Part shown: one piece after another, positions 1 through 8,123 of the stretch
Numbering within the stretch: position 1 is the first letter of the stretch
Layout: every line of letters begins with the position of its first letter
Origin: Clostridia bacterium
GTDB lineage: Bacteria; Bacillota; Clostridia; Oscillospirales; SIG627
Direction of reading: 5' to 3'
DNA: 54,071 bases
NCBI GenBank assembly: GCA_017517325.1
Contig: JAFWZW010000001.1
Location: 1 to 54,071, forward strand
Notes under the pieces: model-generated
The model's input: only the letters and a program-made list of their open reading frames with translations
Database searches by the model: none
What the model was told of the DNA's origin: nothing
Position numbers and translations under genes: made by a program

Positions 1-585
1 CCTGCCGACTGCTATTCCAGCAACGGGCACGTGAGAATGTGTGCGGAAAATCCCGTTGTGGTACGAAATGAAGACGGTACCATTGACGGTGAAAAGAGCT
101 ACGTAGTGCTGGTTGAGCAGGGGCTCTTTACGAAGGGTGACCATCACAAGCGCAAGACTGCCGGCGGAATCGATTATCTGATCCGCGGATGCGATGGCAA
201 GGCATTTAACTTTTTAGAGCTGTTTGATGCAGGCTATCTGGTACATACCTTTGCCGAGCTCATCGGTACCAAAAAGGTTGACGTGGCTGAGGTTGGTATC
301 GGCTACGAGAACGAAACCATCGATGCAGAGACACTTTACGGGCAAAAGATCAAGGCAAACTACCCCATTTCCGACGTATTTTCCGTGGTAAAGGACGAAA
401 AGGGCGAAGTGGTCAAGAAGCACGTATACCGTCATCACTGCCATTTTCACAAAGCGTTCTCTTTGGAAAAATGTCTCCCCGAAGGGCTTGATGCCTTGTG
501 CGACGGAAAACACACCATTGAGATCTCCGCACAGCTTTACAACGGACAGAAGCTCACCGCATACAGCGGCAAGCTTGTCGGTTAA
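1..585 (+). CDS. Unrecognised protein, 5' end outside window
   Basis: An open frame runs from the first base of the window to a TAA at 583-585, so the true start lies upstream; the internal ATG at 31 has no ribosome binding site and is probably not the start. The visible 194 residues are soluble-looking, with no membrane segment, and are rich in Lys, Glu, Asp, Tyr and His. There is a histidine cluster (HHCHFH) about 50 residues before the end. I do not recognise a family. It is the only plus-strand gene before 37.6 kb and ends at a hairpin terminator shared with the convergent ltaS-type gene. It could be the C-terminal domain of a larger enzyme. Confidence 0.7.
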   Translation, partial: PADCYSSNGHVRMCAENPVVVRNEDGTIDGEKSYVVLVEQGLFTKGDHHKRKTAGGIDYLIRGCDGKAFNFLELFDAGYLVHTFAELIGTKKVDVAEVGIGYENETIDAETLYGQKIKANYPISDVFSVVKDEKGEVVKKHVYRHHCHFHKAFSLEKCLPEGLDALCDGKHTIEISAQLYNGQKLTAYSGKLVG

Positions 586-593
586 GATCTATA

Positions 594-627
594 AAAAAAT
601 AAGCTCTGCAACTGCAGAGCTTATTTT
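594..627. terminator. Bidirectional intrinsic terminator
   Basis: The stem AATAAGCTCTGC pairs with GCAGAGCTTATT around a short AACT loop. A-rich and T-rich flanks give a U-tract in both directions. It lies between the convergent stops of the partial gene and the ltaS-type gene. Confidence 0.85.
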
Positions 628-2525
628 TATTTTGCTTTTTTCTCAAGGTAATCGAAGTAGTTGCACTTTACGGTATTCCAGGAAGCATTAAGAAGGGCGC
701 GTACCTCCTGATTACGCTTTTCGATGTGCTCGGTGACTTCCCCTTCGTACTCGGGGGTCCAATAGGTTTCGGAATCAATCCAGGAATAATCCTTAAAGCA
801 AACGAAGCCGCCTTTATCACCGAAGGCATCGTTACCAACCAGGTAGCGGGCGTTATAGTCAAGACCAAAGAGGTTGGCAATGGTAGGCAAAAAGTCAACG
901 GAGGAAGTAACCTTAGTAACGGTGGTGGGCTCCAGCTTTTCGCTGTAGATAAAGAAGGGAGTATGGCAAACGGTATTCATATCCGTTGCGCCCTTCAGCT
1001 CCATAACAAATTCCGTATCGGTCAGGTACTTGCTGTAATGATCGGCAAAGAGCACCAGGGTGGTATTGTGAATGGAGCCGTCACGAGTCATTTTTTCAAT
1101 GAGGCCACCGATGAACGCATCCACCTCCTGCAGGTGGGCAATGGCGCGTACGAACTGATTCCAGGTATCCTCATTATCCGTTTTAATACCGCTGTTTTCA
1201 GCCAATTGACGGGCTTTTTCCATATGTCTGCCCGAAATAGCGCTTCTTACCTCGGTATAGGGGCCGTGACCCGAATAGGTAATAATATAGTTGAAGAAGG
1301 GCTTTTCGTGATCCACCATATAATCATAGCCCGCAAGGAGGGTGGTATCACGGGTCTGATCACCAATGAGACCCATATCACCGTAGCCGTTATAGGCTTC
1401 GTAGCCCCAGAGGGGATGCACCACGGCGCGGTTGTAATATTTACCTGAAAGGGTATGATAGGAGTTAGCTTCGTAGCCCTTTTCGGTAAAGAGGTTGGCA
1501 AGAGAATTGGGATAAATATTGGTGGCGTAGGTACGGGCGCTGGTACCGGTAGAAGGGAGATAATAGCCGATGTTAAAGGCAAATTCCGTATTGAAGGTAC
1601 CTGCACTCAAAAAGAGGGGTGTATAGTGATTCTCAAAATCAACACTCTTTTGCTTAATGGCATATAGATTGGGCATAAATTCAGGCGTAATCATCCAGCC
1701 ATCAATGGACTCCAAAAGGATCGCCATACAGTTTTGACCTTCCAAGACGCCGGTCATATCATTCTTTTCGGCTTTTTCAGGCTTTGCGGCGTAGTATTCA
1801 TCCAACTCGGAGCGCATAGCACCAAGGTTGAATACGTCGTTGAGAGACTGGGTAACGCTTCTGAAAAGATACTGATAGTTACCGCAGAGCATCAGGCACT
1901 CGTTGGGGTTGGTAAATTCCGTATAATTGGCGGTAACGGAGCCCGGAGTATAAGTATCGGTCCAAACGAATCTGGAGCCGGTACCGGTGCGGTGATAATA
2001 ATCGTGAATCACGGCAATGCCGGTGATGGAAGCTGCAAGAAGAACGGCGCAAACACAAAGGGGAATCAGTTTCCAATCCTGCTTTTTCGGGGCGAGCAGA
2101 ATAGCGAAAACACCGATTGCTACTGCAACCAAGATACCAAGATAGATCTTCCAGGAGAAGGTCAGATATTGAAGGCTGATAAAGGCGGCTCCGTCTTCCG
2201 CAAAGGCAAGATCGGAAAAGGATAAAAAACTGCCCGCCACGTGATAGAGAACCGCGTGGACGAAGGTAAGAACGGTGAAGGCACCGAGGATCACAGACAT
2301 TACGATCCTTTTGGCAATGCCGGGAATAACGAAAATAAGAACAGAAAAAATCAAACCCCAACTTAACGTAAAAAGGTTGGGAGCCCAATGATTCTGGTTT
2401 GCGGCTGCAATTCCGGAATAATTGCATCGGAACAGAAAATCAAGGAGGAAAAGGGCAATACAAAACACAAAGGGATACGCAAACTTGCCGTATTGCTCCC
2501 GAAGCTGAAGCCATTTATCTTTCAT
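627..2525 (-). CDS. LTA synthase family glycerophosphotransferase (sulfatase fold)
   Basis: Predicted polyglycerophosphate synthase of the LtaS family, a membrane enzyme with an extracellular catalytic domain that transfers glycerophosphate from phosphatidylglycerol to a growing polymer. Several hydrophobic segments fill the first ~190 residues. The sulfatase-like domain follows, with ILLESIDG at its start (metal-site Glu), GTFNTE (probable catalytic Thr, about residue 310) and LFADHYSKY (metal-binding Asp-His). The 632-residue length fits the family. The ATG at 2525 was chosen. A GTG six bases upstream at 2531 sits at better spacing from AAAGGA and may be the real start. It is monocistronic, with its own promoter and terminator. 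Whether the polymer is lipoteichoic acid or another glycerophosphate polymer cannot be told. Confidence 0.88.
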   Translation of the reverse strand: MKDKWLQLREQYGKFAYPFVFCIALFLLDFLFRCNYSGIAAANQNHWAPNLFTLSWGLIFSVLIFVIPGIAKRIVMSVILGAFTVLTFVHAVLYHVAGSFLSFSDLAFAEDGAAFISLQYLTFSWKIYLGILVAVAIGVFAILLAPKKQDWKLIPLCVCAVLLAASITGIAVIHDYYHRTGTGSRFVWTDTYTPGSVTANYTEFTNPNECLMLCGNYQYLFRSVTQSLNDVFNLGAMRSELDEYYAAKPEKAEKNDMTGVLEGQNCMAILLESIDGWMITPEFMPNLYAIKQKSVDFENHYTPLFLSAGTFNTEFAFNIGYYLPSTGTSARTYATNIYPNSLANLFTEKGYEANSYHTLSGKYYNRAVVHPLWGYEAYNGYGDMGLIGDQTRDTTLLAGYDYMVDHEKPFFNYIITYSGHGPYTEVRSAISGRHMEKARQLAENSGIKTDNEDTWNQFVRAIAHLQEVDAFIGGLIEKMTRDGSIHNTTLVLFADHYSKYLTDTEFVMELKGATDMNTVCHTPFFIYSEKLEPTTVTKVTSSVDFLPTIANLFGLDYNARYLVGNDAFGDKGGFVCFKDYSWIDSETYWTPEYEGEVTEHIEKRNQEVRALLNASWNTVKCNYFDYLEKKAK

Positions 2526-2558
2526 TTCCACATTAGATCCTTTCGCAAAATACAAGAC

Positions 2559-2587
2559 ATTGTATCACTTTTTATCGAAAAAAGCAA
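2559..2587 (-). promoter_or_regulatory. Sigma-A promoter of the ltaS-type gene
   Basis: The -35 is TTGCTT (2582-2587), the spacer is 17 bp and the -10 is TACAAT (2559-2564), preceded by TGA, which gives an extended -10. The -35 lies in the 11-mer TTGCTTTTTTC that is also found at the ftsZ and hpr promoters. Confidence 0.75.
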
Positions 2588-2621
2588 TGAATATTTTGTG
2601 AAATCAAAAGTATATTTCTTA

Positions 2622-2656
2622 AAAAACGGTGCACACCCTTGGTGTGCACCGTTTCC
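2622..2656 (-). terminator. ftsZ terminator
   Basis: Perfect 14-bp inverted repeat AAACGGTGCACACC / GGTGTGCACCGTTT with a 3-base spacer, flanked by A and T runs. It sits directly after the ftsZ stop on the minus strand and closes the dcw cluster. Confidence 0.9.
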
Positions 2657-2673
2657 GTTTTTTAATTTTAAAA

Positions 2674-3825
2674 TTAGTCCTCGAAATAGGTCTTCTTGCG
2701 ATTGCTCTGAAGGATACCGATAAGTGCATCGAGGTTTTCTTCGTCCTTCACCAATTCTGCAAGCTCCTTCTGCTTATCGGGAGAAAGAGGAGCGCTCTTC
2801 TGCTCGGTGATGATGCTCAGATCATCTTCCAGAGAGGTAGCCTTACCTTCTGCCTTTACTGCTTCAACCTTAGCGCCGAAATCGGTAGCAACAACGGTAA
2901 CCTTGATCTCATCCTCAAGAGATTCATCAAATGCGGCACCCCAGATGATGTTGGCATCGGGATGAGCCTGCTCACGGATCATAGAGGAAGCGATCTCAAC
3001 TTCTTCAAAGCCGATATCGGAAGAACCGGTGATGTTGATGATAATGCCCTTTGCACCCTTGATGCTGGTTTCCAGAAGAGGAGACTGGATCGCCATTTTA
3101 GCAGCGGTCTCTGCCTTGCCCTGTCCCTTGGCACTTCCAACACCCATATGTGCAAGACCTGCATCCTTCATAACGGTGGTAACGTCAGCAAAGTCAAGGT
3201 TAACGATACCGGGAACGTTGATCAGTTCGGAAATAGACTGAACGCCGTTAGCCAAAACGGAGTCAGCAATTTCGAATGCGTTGAGAAGGGTGATCTTCTT
3301 TTCAGAAACCATCTTCAGTCTTTCGTTGGGGATCACAACCAGAGAATCAACGTACTCGGAGAGAACCTTAATACCGTCTTCAGCCTGATCCATTCTTCTC
3401 TTCCCTTCGAAAGCGAAGGGCTTGGTTACGATACCGATGGTAAGAATGCCCAGATCCTTAGCGATCTTGGCAACGACGGGAGCTGCACCCGTACCGGTAC
3501 CGCCACCCATACCAGCAGTGATAAACACCATATCAGCACCCTTGAGTGCTTCGGTGATCTCTTCGGTGGATTCTTCGGCAGCCTGCTTACCGATTGCGGG
3601 ATTTGCACCTGCACCCTTGCCCTTGGTGGTTCTCTCGCCAATGGCGATCAGTTTGGGAGCCTGGGTACCCATAAGGGTCATACGGTCGGTATTAAGGGCA
3701 ATAAATTCAACACCTCTGACGTTGGAAGCGATCATACGCTTAACGGTATTGTTTCCGCCGCCACCGACACCTACAACTTTGATATTGACTACGCTTTCAT
3801 AATTTGCGTCCATCTCATAAGACAT
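2674..3825 (-). CDS. ftsZ: Cell division GTPase FtsZ
   Basis: Tubulin homologue that polymerises into the cytokinetic ring. The GTP-binding signature GGGTGTG is at residues 107-113, and the catalytic T7 loop NLDFADV is at 209-215, so polymerisation-coupled GTP hydrolysis should be intact. At 383 residues it is of normal length. The tail after the core is short, and the last residues (QSNRKKTYFED) do not show the usual conserved C-terminal peptide with Pro-x-Phe-Leu that recruits FtsA, SepF or EzrA. Strong AGAGGAGG ribosome binding site 8 bases before the ATG. It is the last gene of the dcw cluster, with its own promoter in the 154-bp gap after ftsQ and a strong terminator behind it. Confidence 0.98.
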   Translation of the reverse strand: MSYEMDANYESVVNIKVVGVGGGGNNTVKRMIASNVRGVEFIALNTDRMTLMGTQAPKLIAIGERTTKGKGAGANPAIGKQAAEESTEEITEALKGADMVFITAGMGGGTGTGAAPVVAKIAKDLGILTIGIVTKPFAFEGKRRMDQAEDGIKVLSEYVDSLVVIPNERLKMVSEKKITLLNAFEIADSVLANGVQSISELINVPGIVNLDFADVTTVMKDAGLAHMGVGSAKGQGKAETAAKMAIQSPLLETSIKGAKGIIINITGSSDIGFEEVEIASSMIREQAHPDANIIWGAAFDESLEDEIKVTVVATDFGAKVEAVKAEGKATSLEDDLSIITEQKSAPLSPDKQKELAELVKDEENLDALIGILQSNRKKTYFED

Positions 3826-3904
3826 TTTAGATTTCCTCCTCTAAACATTATCTTTTACTATCATACACCCCGCCGACAAGGGCAGGAATCTACTCATACA
3901 CTAC

Positions 3905-3933
3905 ATTGTAATAGCAAATGCTGAAAAAAGCAA
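3905..3933 (-). promoter_or_regulatory. Sigma-A promoter of ftsZ
   Basis: The -35 is TTGCTT (3928-3933), the spacer is exactly 17 bp and the -10 is TACAAT (3905-3910). Both hexamers and the TTGCTTTTTTC context are the same as at the ltaS-type promoter. It gives ftsZ expression independent of read-through from ftsQ. Confidence 0.75.
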
Positions 3934-3979
3934 GAGTTTTTTTAAAAAAAACAAAAATTTCTGTTTCTTTCGATTCTAT

Positions 3980-4756
3980 TTACGGATTTACGCCAAGTTT
4001 AACGTAGGCGGTGTTAGGATCGGCGATATCGATCCTGCCGATCTCCCCTTCTCCAAGATCTGCAATGATCTTTTTTACCATAGCAAATTTATATTTCAGA
4101 TCGGTGCTATCACCTATAAGAAGCTGAAAACGATCCAAATAACGAATTTCAATATTGAACTTATCCTGAATATCGATGGTGCTCACAGATGAAAGCATTT
4201 CAGCCTTGGATAGAGCCGAAACCACATCCTCCAGATCCTCAACGATCTTTTCATCAAAAAAGGCAAGCTTTTCACCGACGATGCATCTTGAAACGTCACG
4301 TGTGATCAGACGGATACGGGGGATCGTTGAATCCTGCGATTCCTTTGCGAGAACGTTCATTTGATCGTCAACACTGAAGAGCTCCGTTCCCAGCATCAGT
4401 GCAATGTGACCGAATTCCTCGCGGAAGGTGACGTTAACGGTTTGTGGAAGATCAAATTCCACGGACACGTCAACAAGATAGGGGAAGTTTTCTTCCACGG
4501 CGCGAGAAATCTCTTTTTTCGACAAAGAAATAAGAGGTGCGCCGTCTTCAATGGCGCAGGCCTTCAGGATCTCCTCCTTTGGGTACAGATCCGTTCCTTG
4601 AACATTGACTGATCTTGCTATAAGAAAACGGGTTGAAACGAAGTACCCCGCAGTTCCAAGGATCGCAAGAACCAAAACGGTCACGAAGAGATTCCGTATC
4701 AGGATCCTTTGCTTTTTCTTTTGTGCGTAAGCCGAGAGCTCTGTATTCGTATTCAT
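3980..4756 (-). CDS. ftsQ: Cell division protein FtsQ/DivIB
   Basis: Bitopic membrane protein of the divisome that couples septal peptidoglycan synthesis to the ring through FtsL and FtsB/DivIC. It has a basic cytoplasmic N-terminus of ~22 residues, one transmembrane helix at ~22-44, then a POTRA domain (residues ~48-120, containing SVNVQGTDLYPKEEI and the V-x-V-x-FREEFG strand) and the beta domain. The 258-residue length is typical. AAGGAGCC lies 8 bases before the ATG. It sits between murG and ftsZ; ftsA, often found after ftsQ, is not here. Confidence 0.93.
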   Translation of the reverse strand: MNTNTELSAYAQKKKQRILIRNLFVTVLVLAILGTAGYFVSTRFLIARSVNVQGTDLYPKEEILKACAIEDGAPLISLSKKEISRAVEENFPYLVDVSVEFDLPQTVNVTFREEFGHIALMLGTELFSVDDQMNVLAKESQDSTIPRIRLITRDVSRCIVGEKLAFFDEKIVEDLEDVVSALSKAEMLSSVSTIDIQDKFNIEIRYLDRFQLLIGDSTDLKYKFAMVKKIIADLGEGEIGRIDIADPNTAYVKLGVNP

Positions 4757-4774
4757 ACGAAGGCTCCTTTTTTC

Positions 4775-5881
4775 TTATTTTCCTTTAACGATGCTTTTGA
4801 TCTGACTCCAGATCCTTTCATTGGCGTCTTCAAAAGCAAGCTTTTTCATATTTTCACTCATAGTGCGAAGGCGTTCGGGGTCACGTAGAATGGAATCCAC
4901 CGCTTTTTCAAGTGTTTCGGGGGTCAGATCCTTTTCTTCAATAAGAATTGCGGCACCCGCTTTATCGTAAACCAGAGCGTTTTTATATTGATGATTATCG
5001 GTTACGTTTGGGGAAGGAATCAAAATAGCAGGTTTTGCCATTACCGCAAGCTCAGCCAGTGAAATAGCACCCGCTCTGCAGATCACAAGATCTGCAGCCG
5101 CAAGCTGCACGGGCATATCGTAAATATAATCGGAGAAGCGAACGTTACCGAAGCGACAGATGCCGTCCCCCGCTTCCTTTACCATCCAGCTATCATATTC
5201 CCTTGCACCGAAAGCGTGGGTATGAAAAATGGGACGGCGGGAGGAATAATTCTTTGCCAGAGCATATACGTTTTCATTGATAACGCGAGCGCCCAGGGAT
5301 CCGCCGAAGGAAAGTAGGAATGGGGCTGTGATCCCGAGTTTACTGCGACTTGCATTGCGGGTCACCTTGGTAAGCTGAGGATTAACGGGGTTGCCGCAAA
5401 GAGCAAGCTTTTCTTTTTTACACTTAAAATGCTTTTCGGACTCCTGAAAAGAAATACAAACCTTATCCACGTATTTTGAAAGGCGCTGGGAGGTAAGACC
5501 GGGCAGAGCATTCTGCTCGTGAATCAGAGTCGGGATCTTCATTTTGGTGGCGGCACGCAATACGGGCCAGGAAACGTAGCCACCGGTACCCACCACCAGA
5601 TCGGGACGAAATTCTTTTAAGATCTTCTTTGCCTGACCGATGCTTGTCACGGCAAGATAGGCCACCTTCAGATTCTCAAGTGTCAGCTTTCTCTTAAAGC
5701 CTTTCACCTCAACGTGACGAATGGGAAAGCCTTCCTTGGCAACGAGGCGATTTTCCATTCCGTTCGGAGTACCCACAAAGAGAATTTCGCTATCAGGCTC
5801 CTTTTCCAGAATCTTCTTTGCAATGGAAAGGGCGGGATTTACGTGACCTGCGGTTCCGCCGCCGCTCAATACTACTTTCAA
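4775..5881 (-). CDS. murG: UDP-GlcNAc:undecaprenyl-PP-MurNAc-pentapeptide GlcNAc transferase MurG
   Basis: Peripheral membrane GT28 glycosyltransferase that converts lipid I to lipid II. The N-terminal glycine-rich motif SGGGTAGHVNP immediately follows the start. The C-terminal UDP-GlcNAc site region (VICRAGAISLAELAVMAKPAILIP) is clear. The start is TTG at 5881, not the GTG at 5902: GGAGG lies 7 bases before the TTG, and family members begin at Met-Lys-Val just before the glycine loop, whereas the GTG overlaps the ftsW stop and has no binding site. 368 residues. It lies between ftsW and ftsQ. The usual murB neighbour is missing. Confidence 0.96.
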   Translation of the reverse strand: MKVVLSGGGTAGHVNPALSIAKKILEKEPDSEILFVGTPNGMENRLVAKEGFPIRHVEVKGFKRKLTLENLKVAYLAVTSIGQAKKILKEFRPDLVVGTGGYVSWPVLRAATKMKIPTLIHEQNALPGLTSQRLSKYVDKVCISFQESEKHFKCKKEKLALCGNPVNPQLTKVTRNASRSKLGITAPFLLSFGGSLGARVINENVYALAKNYSSRRPIFHTHAFGAREYDSWMVKEAGDGICRFGNVRFSDYIYDMPVQLAAADLVICRAGAISLAELAVMAKPAILIPSPNVTDNHQYKNALVYDKAGAAILIEEKDLTPETLEKAVDSILRDPERLRTMSENMKKLAFEDANERIWSQIKSIVKGK

Positions 5882-5901
5882 TGCTCTACCTCCATGGATC
5901 A

Positions 5902-7110
5902 CTATGATTTTTCCGAATAAGAATAACGGGATACGTTGAGTACAACGCCCATTTCAGCCATCAGGATCATCAGCGAAGAGCCGCCGTAGCTGAAAAAGGG
6001 CAAGGATACGCCCGTACTGGGAAGAGATCCGGTTACGACCCCAATGTTTAAGAATACCTGAACACCCACCTGGACGATCACGCCCATTACCAAAAGGGAT
6101 GCAAATTTTGAAGGCGCATTCTTGGCAATGGAGAAACCGCGCCAGATCAAAAAGAGGAACAGAATGATAATGCCGATGGCAAATACAAATCCCATTTCTT
6201 CACAGATAATGGCAAAAATGTAATCATTTTGGGGCTCGGGAAGATAGAGATGCTTCTGTTTGGATTGCCCAAGGCCAACGCCCCAAAGACCGCCTGATCC
6301 AATGGCGTAAAGACTCTGCAAGGGCTGCCACCCATCACCGGTCGGGTCGTTTTCAGGATGGAACCACGCTTCAATTCTCGCCTGACCGTGGTCGGTCGCA
6401 AGAATAAACACGACCAGCACCGCAGCCGCTGCGAGGCCACCGATGATCAGAACGTTCTTCTTAACCCCGGCAAGGAACATCATAATGACGATAACTGCCA
6501 TAATAATGATGATAGCGGAAAGGTGTGGCTGAAAATATAAGGGCGCGAAGATAGCGACCGCCAGACAAGCAAAGGGCAAGATTCCAAGGAGGAAGGTGCG
6601 GATCAGATCCCGATTTTTGGTTTCAAGCCAAACCACGTACCAAGAAATAATCAGAATAGTGGTAAACTTTACGATCTCCGAGGGCTGCATATTGAAGGGG
6701 CCTATATAGATCCATCTTTTTGCACCGTTGGCATCGGCACCGAAAACGAACACCAGCAAAAGTAGCAGGTACGAAATCAAAAAGACGTAGGGTGCAAACT
6801 TCTTCCAAAAGAGGTAGTCTACCTTCGCCACCAAAAACAGGGTGATAACGGAGAGAAGCACCCAACCAAGCTGTTTTCGGATGAAGAAATAGCTATCGTC
6901 GTAATTGTGCTTTGCGTAAACGTAGCTGGAAGAGAAAACAAAGATGGTTCCGATGGCCAGAAGGATCATAATCAATATTGCAAAGGGCCAGTCGATACCG
7001 GAGCGAAGGCGTTGAACGGAACGGGGCTTTTTATCGGGGAGAATGCTTTTTCTGATCTTCGGAGGCCTTGCGACCTGATGCGGATCACGTTTTTCAACGG
7101 ATGGTTCCAT
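5902..7110 (-). CDS. ftsW: SEDS peptidoglycan glycosyltransferase FtsW
   Basis: Polytopic SEDS-family enzyme that polymerises lipid II at the septum together with the class B PBP. The cytoplasmic N-terminus of ~45 basic residues is followed by about ten hydrophobic helices. Conserved features include NGAKRWI, the ITDPTGDGWQ-like loop seen here as ENDPTGDGWQ, QSLYAIGSGGLWGVGLGQS, LPEPQNDYIFAIICEEMGF and the C-terminal GVSLPFFSYGGSS. The start ATG at 7110 has AAGGAGCG ahead of it; a longer frame to 7176 would overlap mraY and lacks a site. 402 residues. It is the only SEDS gene in the cluster, so a spoVE/rodA-like role in spore cortex is a possible additional function. Confidence 0.95.
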   Translation of the reverse strand: MEPSVEKRDPHQVARPPKIRKSILPDKKPRSVQRLRSGIDWPFAILIMILLAIGTIFVFSSSYVYAKHNYDDSYFFIRKQLGWVLLSVITLFLVAKVDYLFWKKFAPYVFLISYLLLLLVFVFGADANGAKRWIYIGPFNMQPSEIVKFTTILIISWYVVWLETKNRDLIRTFLLGILPFACLAVAIFAPLYFQPHLSAIIIIMAVIVIMMFLAGVKKNVLIIGGLAAAAVLVVFILATDHGQARIEAWFHPENDPTGDGWQPLQSLYAIGSGGLWGVGLGQSKQKHLYLPEPQNDYIFAIICEEMGFVFAIGIIILFLFLIWRGFSIAKNAPSKFASLLVMGVIVQVGVQVFLNIGVVTGSLPSTGVSLPFFSYGGSSLMILMAEMGVVLNVSRYSYSEKS

Positions 7111-7139
7111 ATTCGCTCCTTCCTTTCGGTTTGTTTTAG

Positions 7140-8123
7140 TTACATTACGAAATAGATCAAATAGCTTGCCGCGCACAAAATAGCGGTCAAGATCATAGAA
7201 AAATGCACGATCTTGGTTTCCTTCCAGCCGCCCATCTCAAGATGATGATGGTAGGGCGCCATACGGAATATACGCTTTTTCGTCAGTTTAAAGGAAAGCA
7301 CCTGCAGAACTACGCTGACGGCTTCCCACAGATAAACGAAGCCTACGGTTACGATGAGCAGGGGCATATCCAGCCAGAATGCAGTTCCTGCGATGGCTCC
7401 GCCCAAAAAGAGAGAGCCGGTATCGCCCATAAAAATGCGGGCGGGGTAATAATTGTAGATCAAAAAGCCGATCATACCGCCGCAGAGTGCAGAGGAAAGA
7501 ACGGTCAGCTCAGAATGCTTCAACACGAAGGAAAGAACGGTAAAGAAAACGAAAACTACACAGGTAGTGCCTGCAGCGAGACCATCGATGCCATCGGTAA
7601 GATTGACTGCATTGACCGTAAAAGCGATAAAGAAGAAGGCCAGCACCCAATAGATGAGCCCCAGTTCCAGACGAAAATCGGTAAAGGGCAGATCAATATC
7701 GGTGGAAAGTTGATCTTTCATTAAAAAGAGAAAGAGACCTGCGGTTGCAAACTGGAAGATCAGTTTTTGGATGGCAGTGAGCCCTTTGTTCTGCTTCTTG
7801 ACGAATTTTACAAAATCGTCAACGAATCCCGTTGCACCGGAAAGGAGCATCAGGAGGAGCACCTTCAAGAGGCCGAGGTCTCCGCCTTTTATAAGAAGCG
7901 GAAGGCCGAAGCACAGAGTGCTTAAAAGAATGGCCGCAATAAAGAAGATGCCTCCCATAGTGGGGGTTCCTTCCTTGGATTTATGCCAACGGGGACCGAT
8001 CTCAAGAATGGTTTGCCCCATTTTGATACGCATAAGGAAAGGAATAAATTTCTTTTCCAGAAGGAAGGTTACGAGAAGCGTTAGTAAAAAAGAGCCGATT
8101 ACGATCCAAATCTGTGTGTTCAT
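7140..8123 (-). CDS. mraY: Phospho-MurNAc-pentapeptide transferase MraY
   Basis: Integral membrane enzyme that attaches phospho-MurNAc-pentapeptide to undecaprenyl phosphate, giving lipid I. Diagnostic motifs are GTPTMGG in the first cytoplasmic loop, the Asp pair in FVDDFVKF, NLTDGIDGLA, FMGDTGSLFLG, and the C-terminal APYHHHLEMGGWKE histidine motif. 327 residues with about ten hydrophobic segments, normal for the family. The ATG overlaps the murF stop by four bases, so the two are translationally coupled; its own binding site is weak. It is followed directly by ftsW, where murD is commonly found in related clusters. Confidence 0.97.
   Translation of the reverse strand: MNTQIWIVIGSFLLTLLVTFLLEKKFIPFLMRIKMGQTILEIGPRWHKSKEGTPTMGGIFFIAAILLSTLCFGLPLLIKGGDLGLLKVLLLMLLSGATGFVDDFVKFVKKQNKGLTAIQKLIFQFATAGLFLFLMKDQLSTDIDLPFTDFRLELGLIYWVLAFFFIAFTVNAVNLTDGIDGLAAGTTCVVFVFFTVLSFVLKHSELTVLSSALCGGMIGFLIYNYYPARIFMGDTGSLFLGGAIAGTAFWLDMPLLIVTVGFVYLWEAVSVVLQVLSFKLTKKRIFRMAPYHHHLEMGGWKETKIVHFSMILTAILCAASYLIYFVM

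Noticed and set aside
2629-3924. 431-codon plus-strand open frame antisense to ftsZ
   Set aside because: Mirror of ftsZ codon use; it starts inside the ftsZ terminator and has low-complexity composition.
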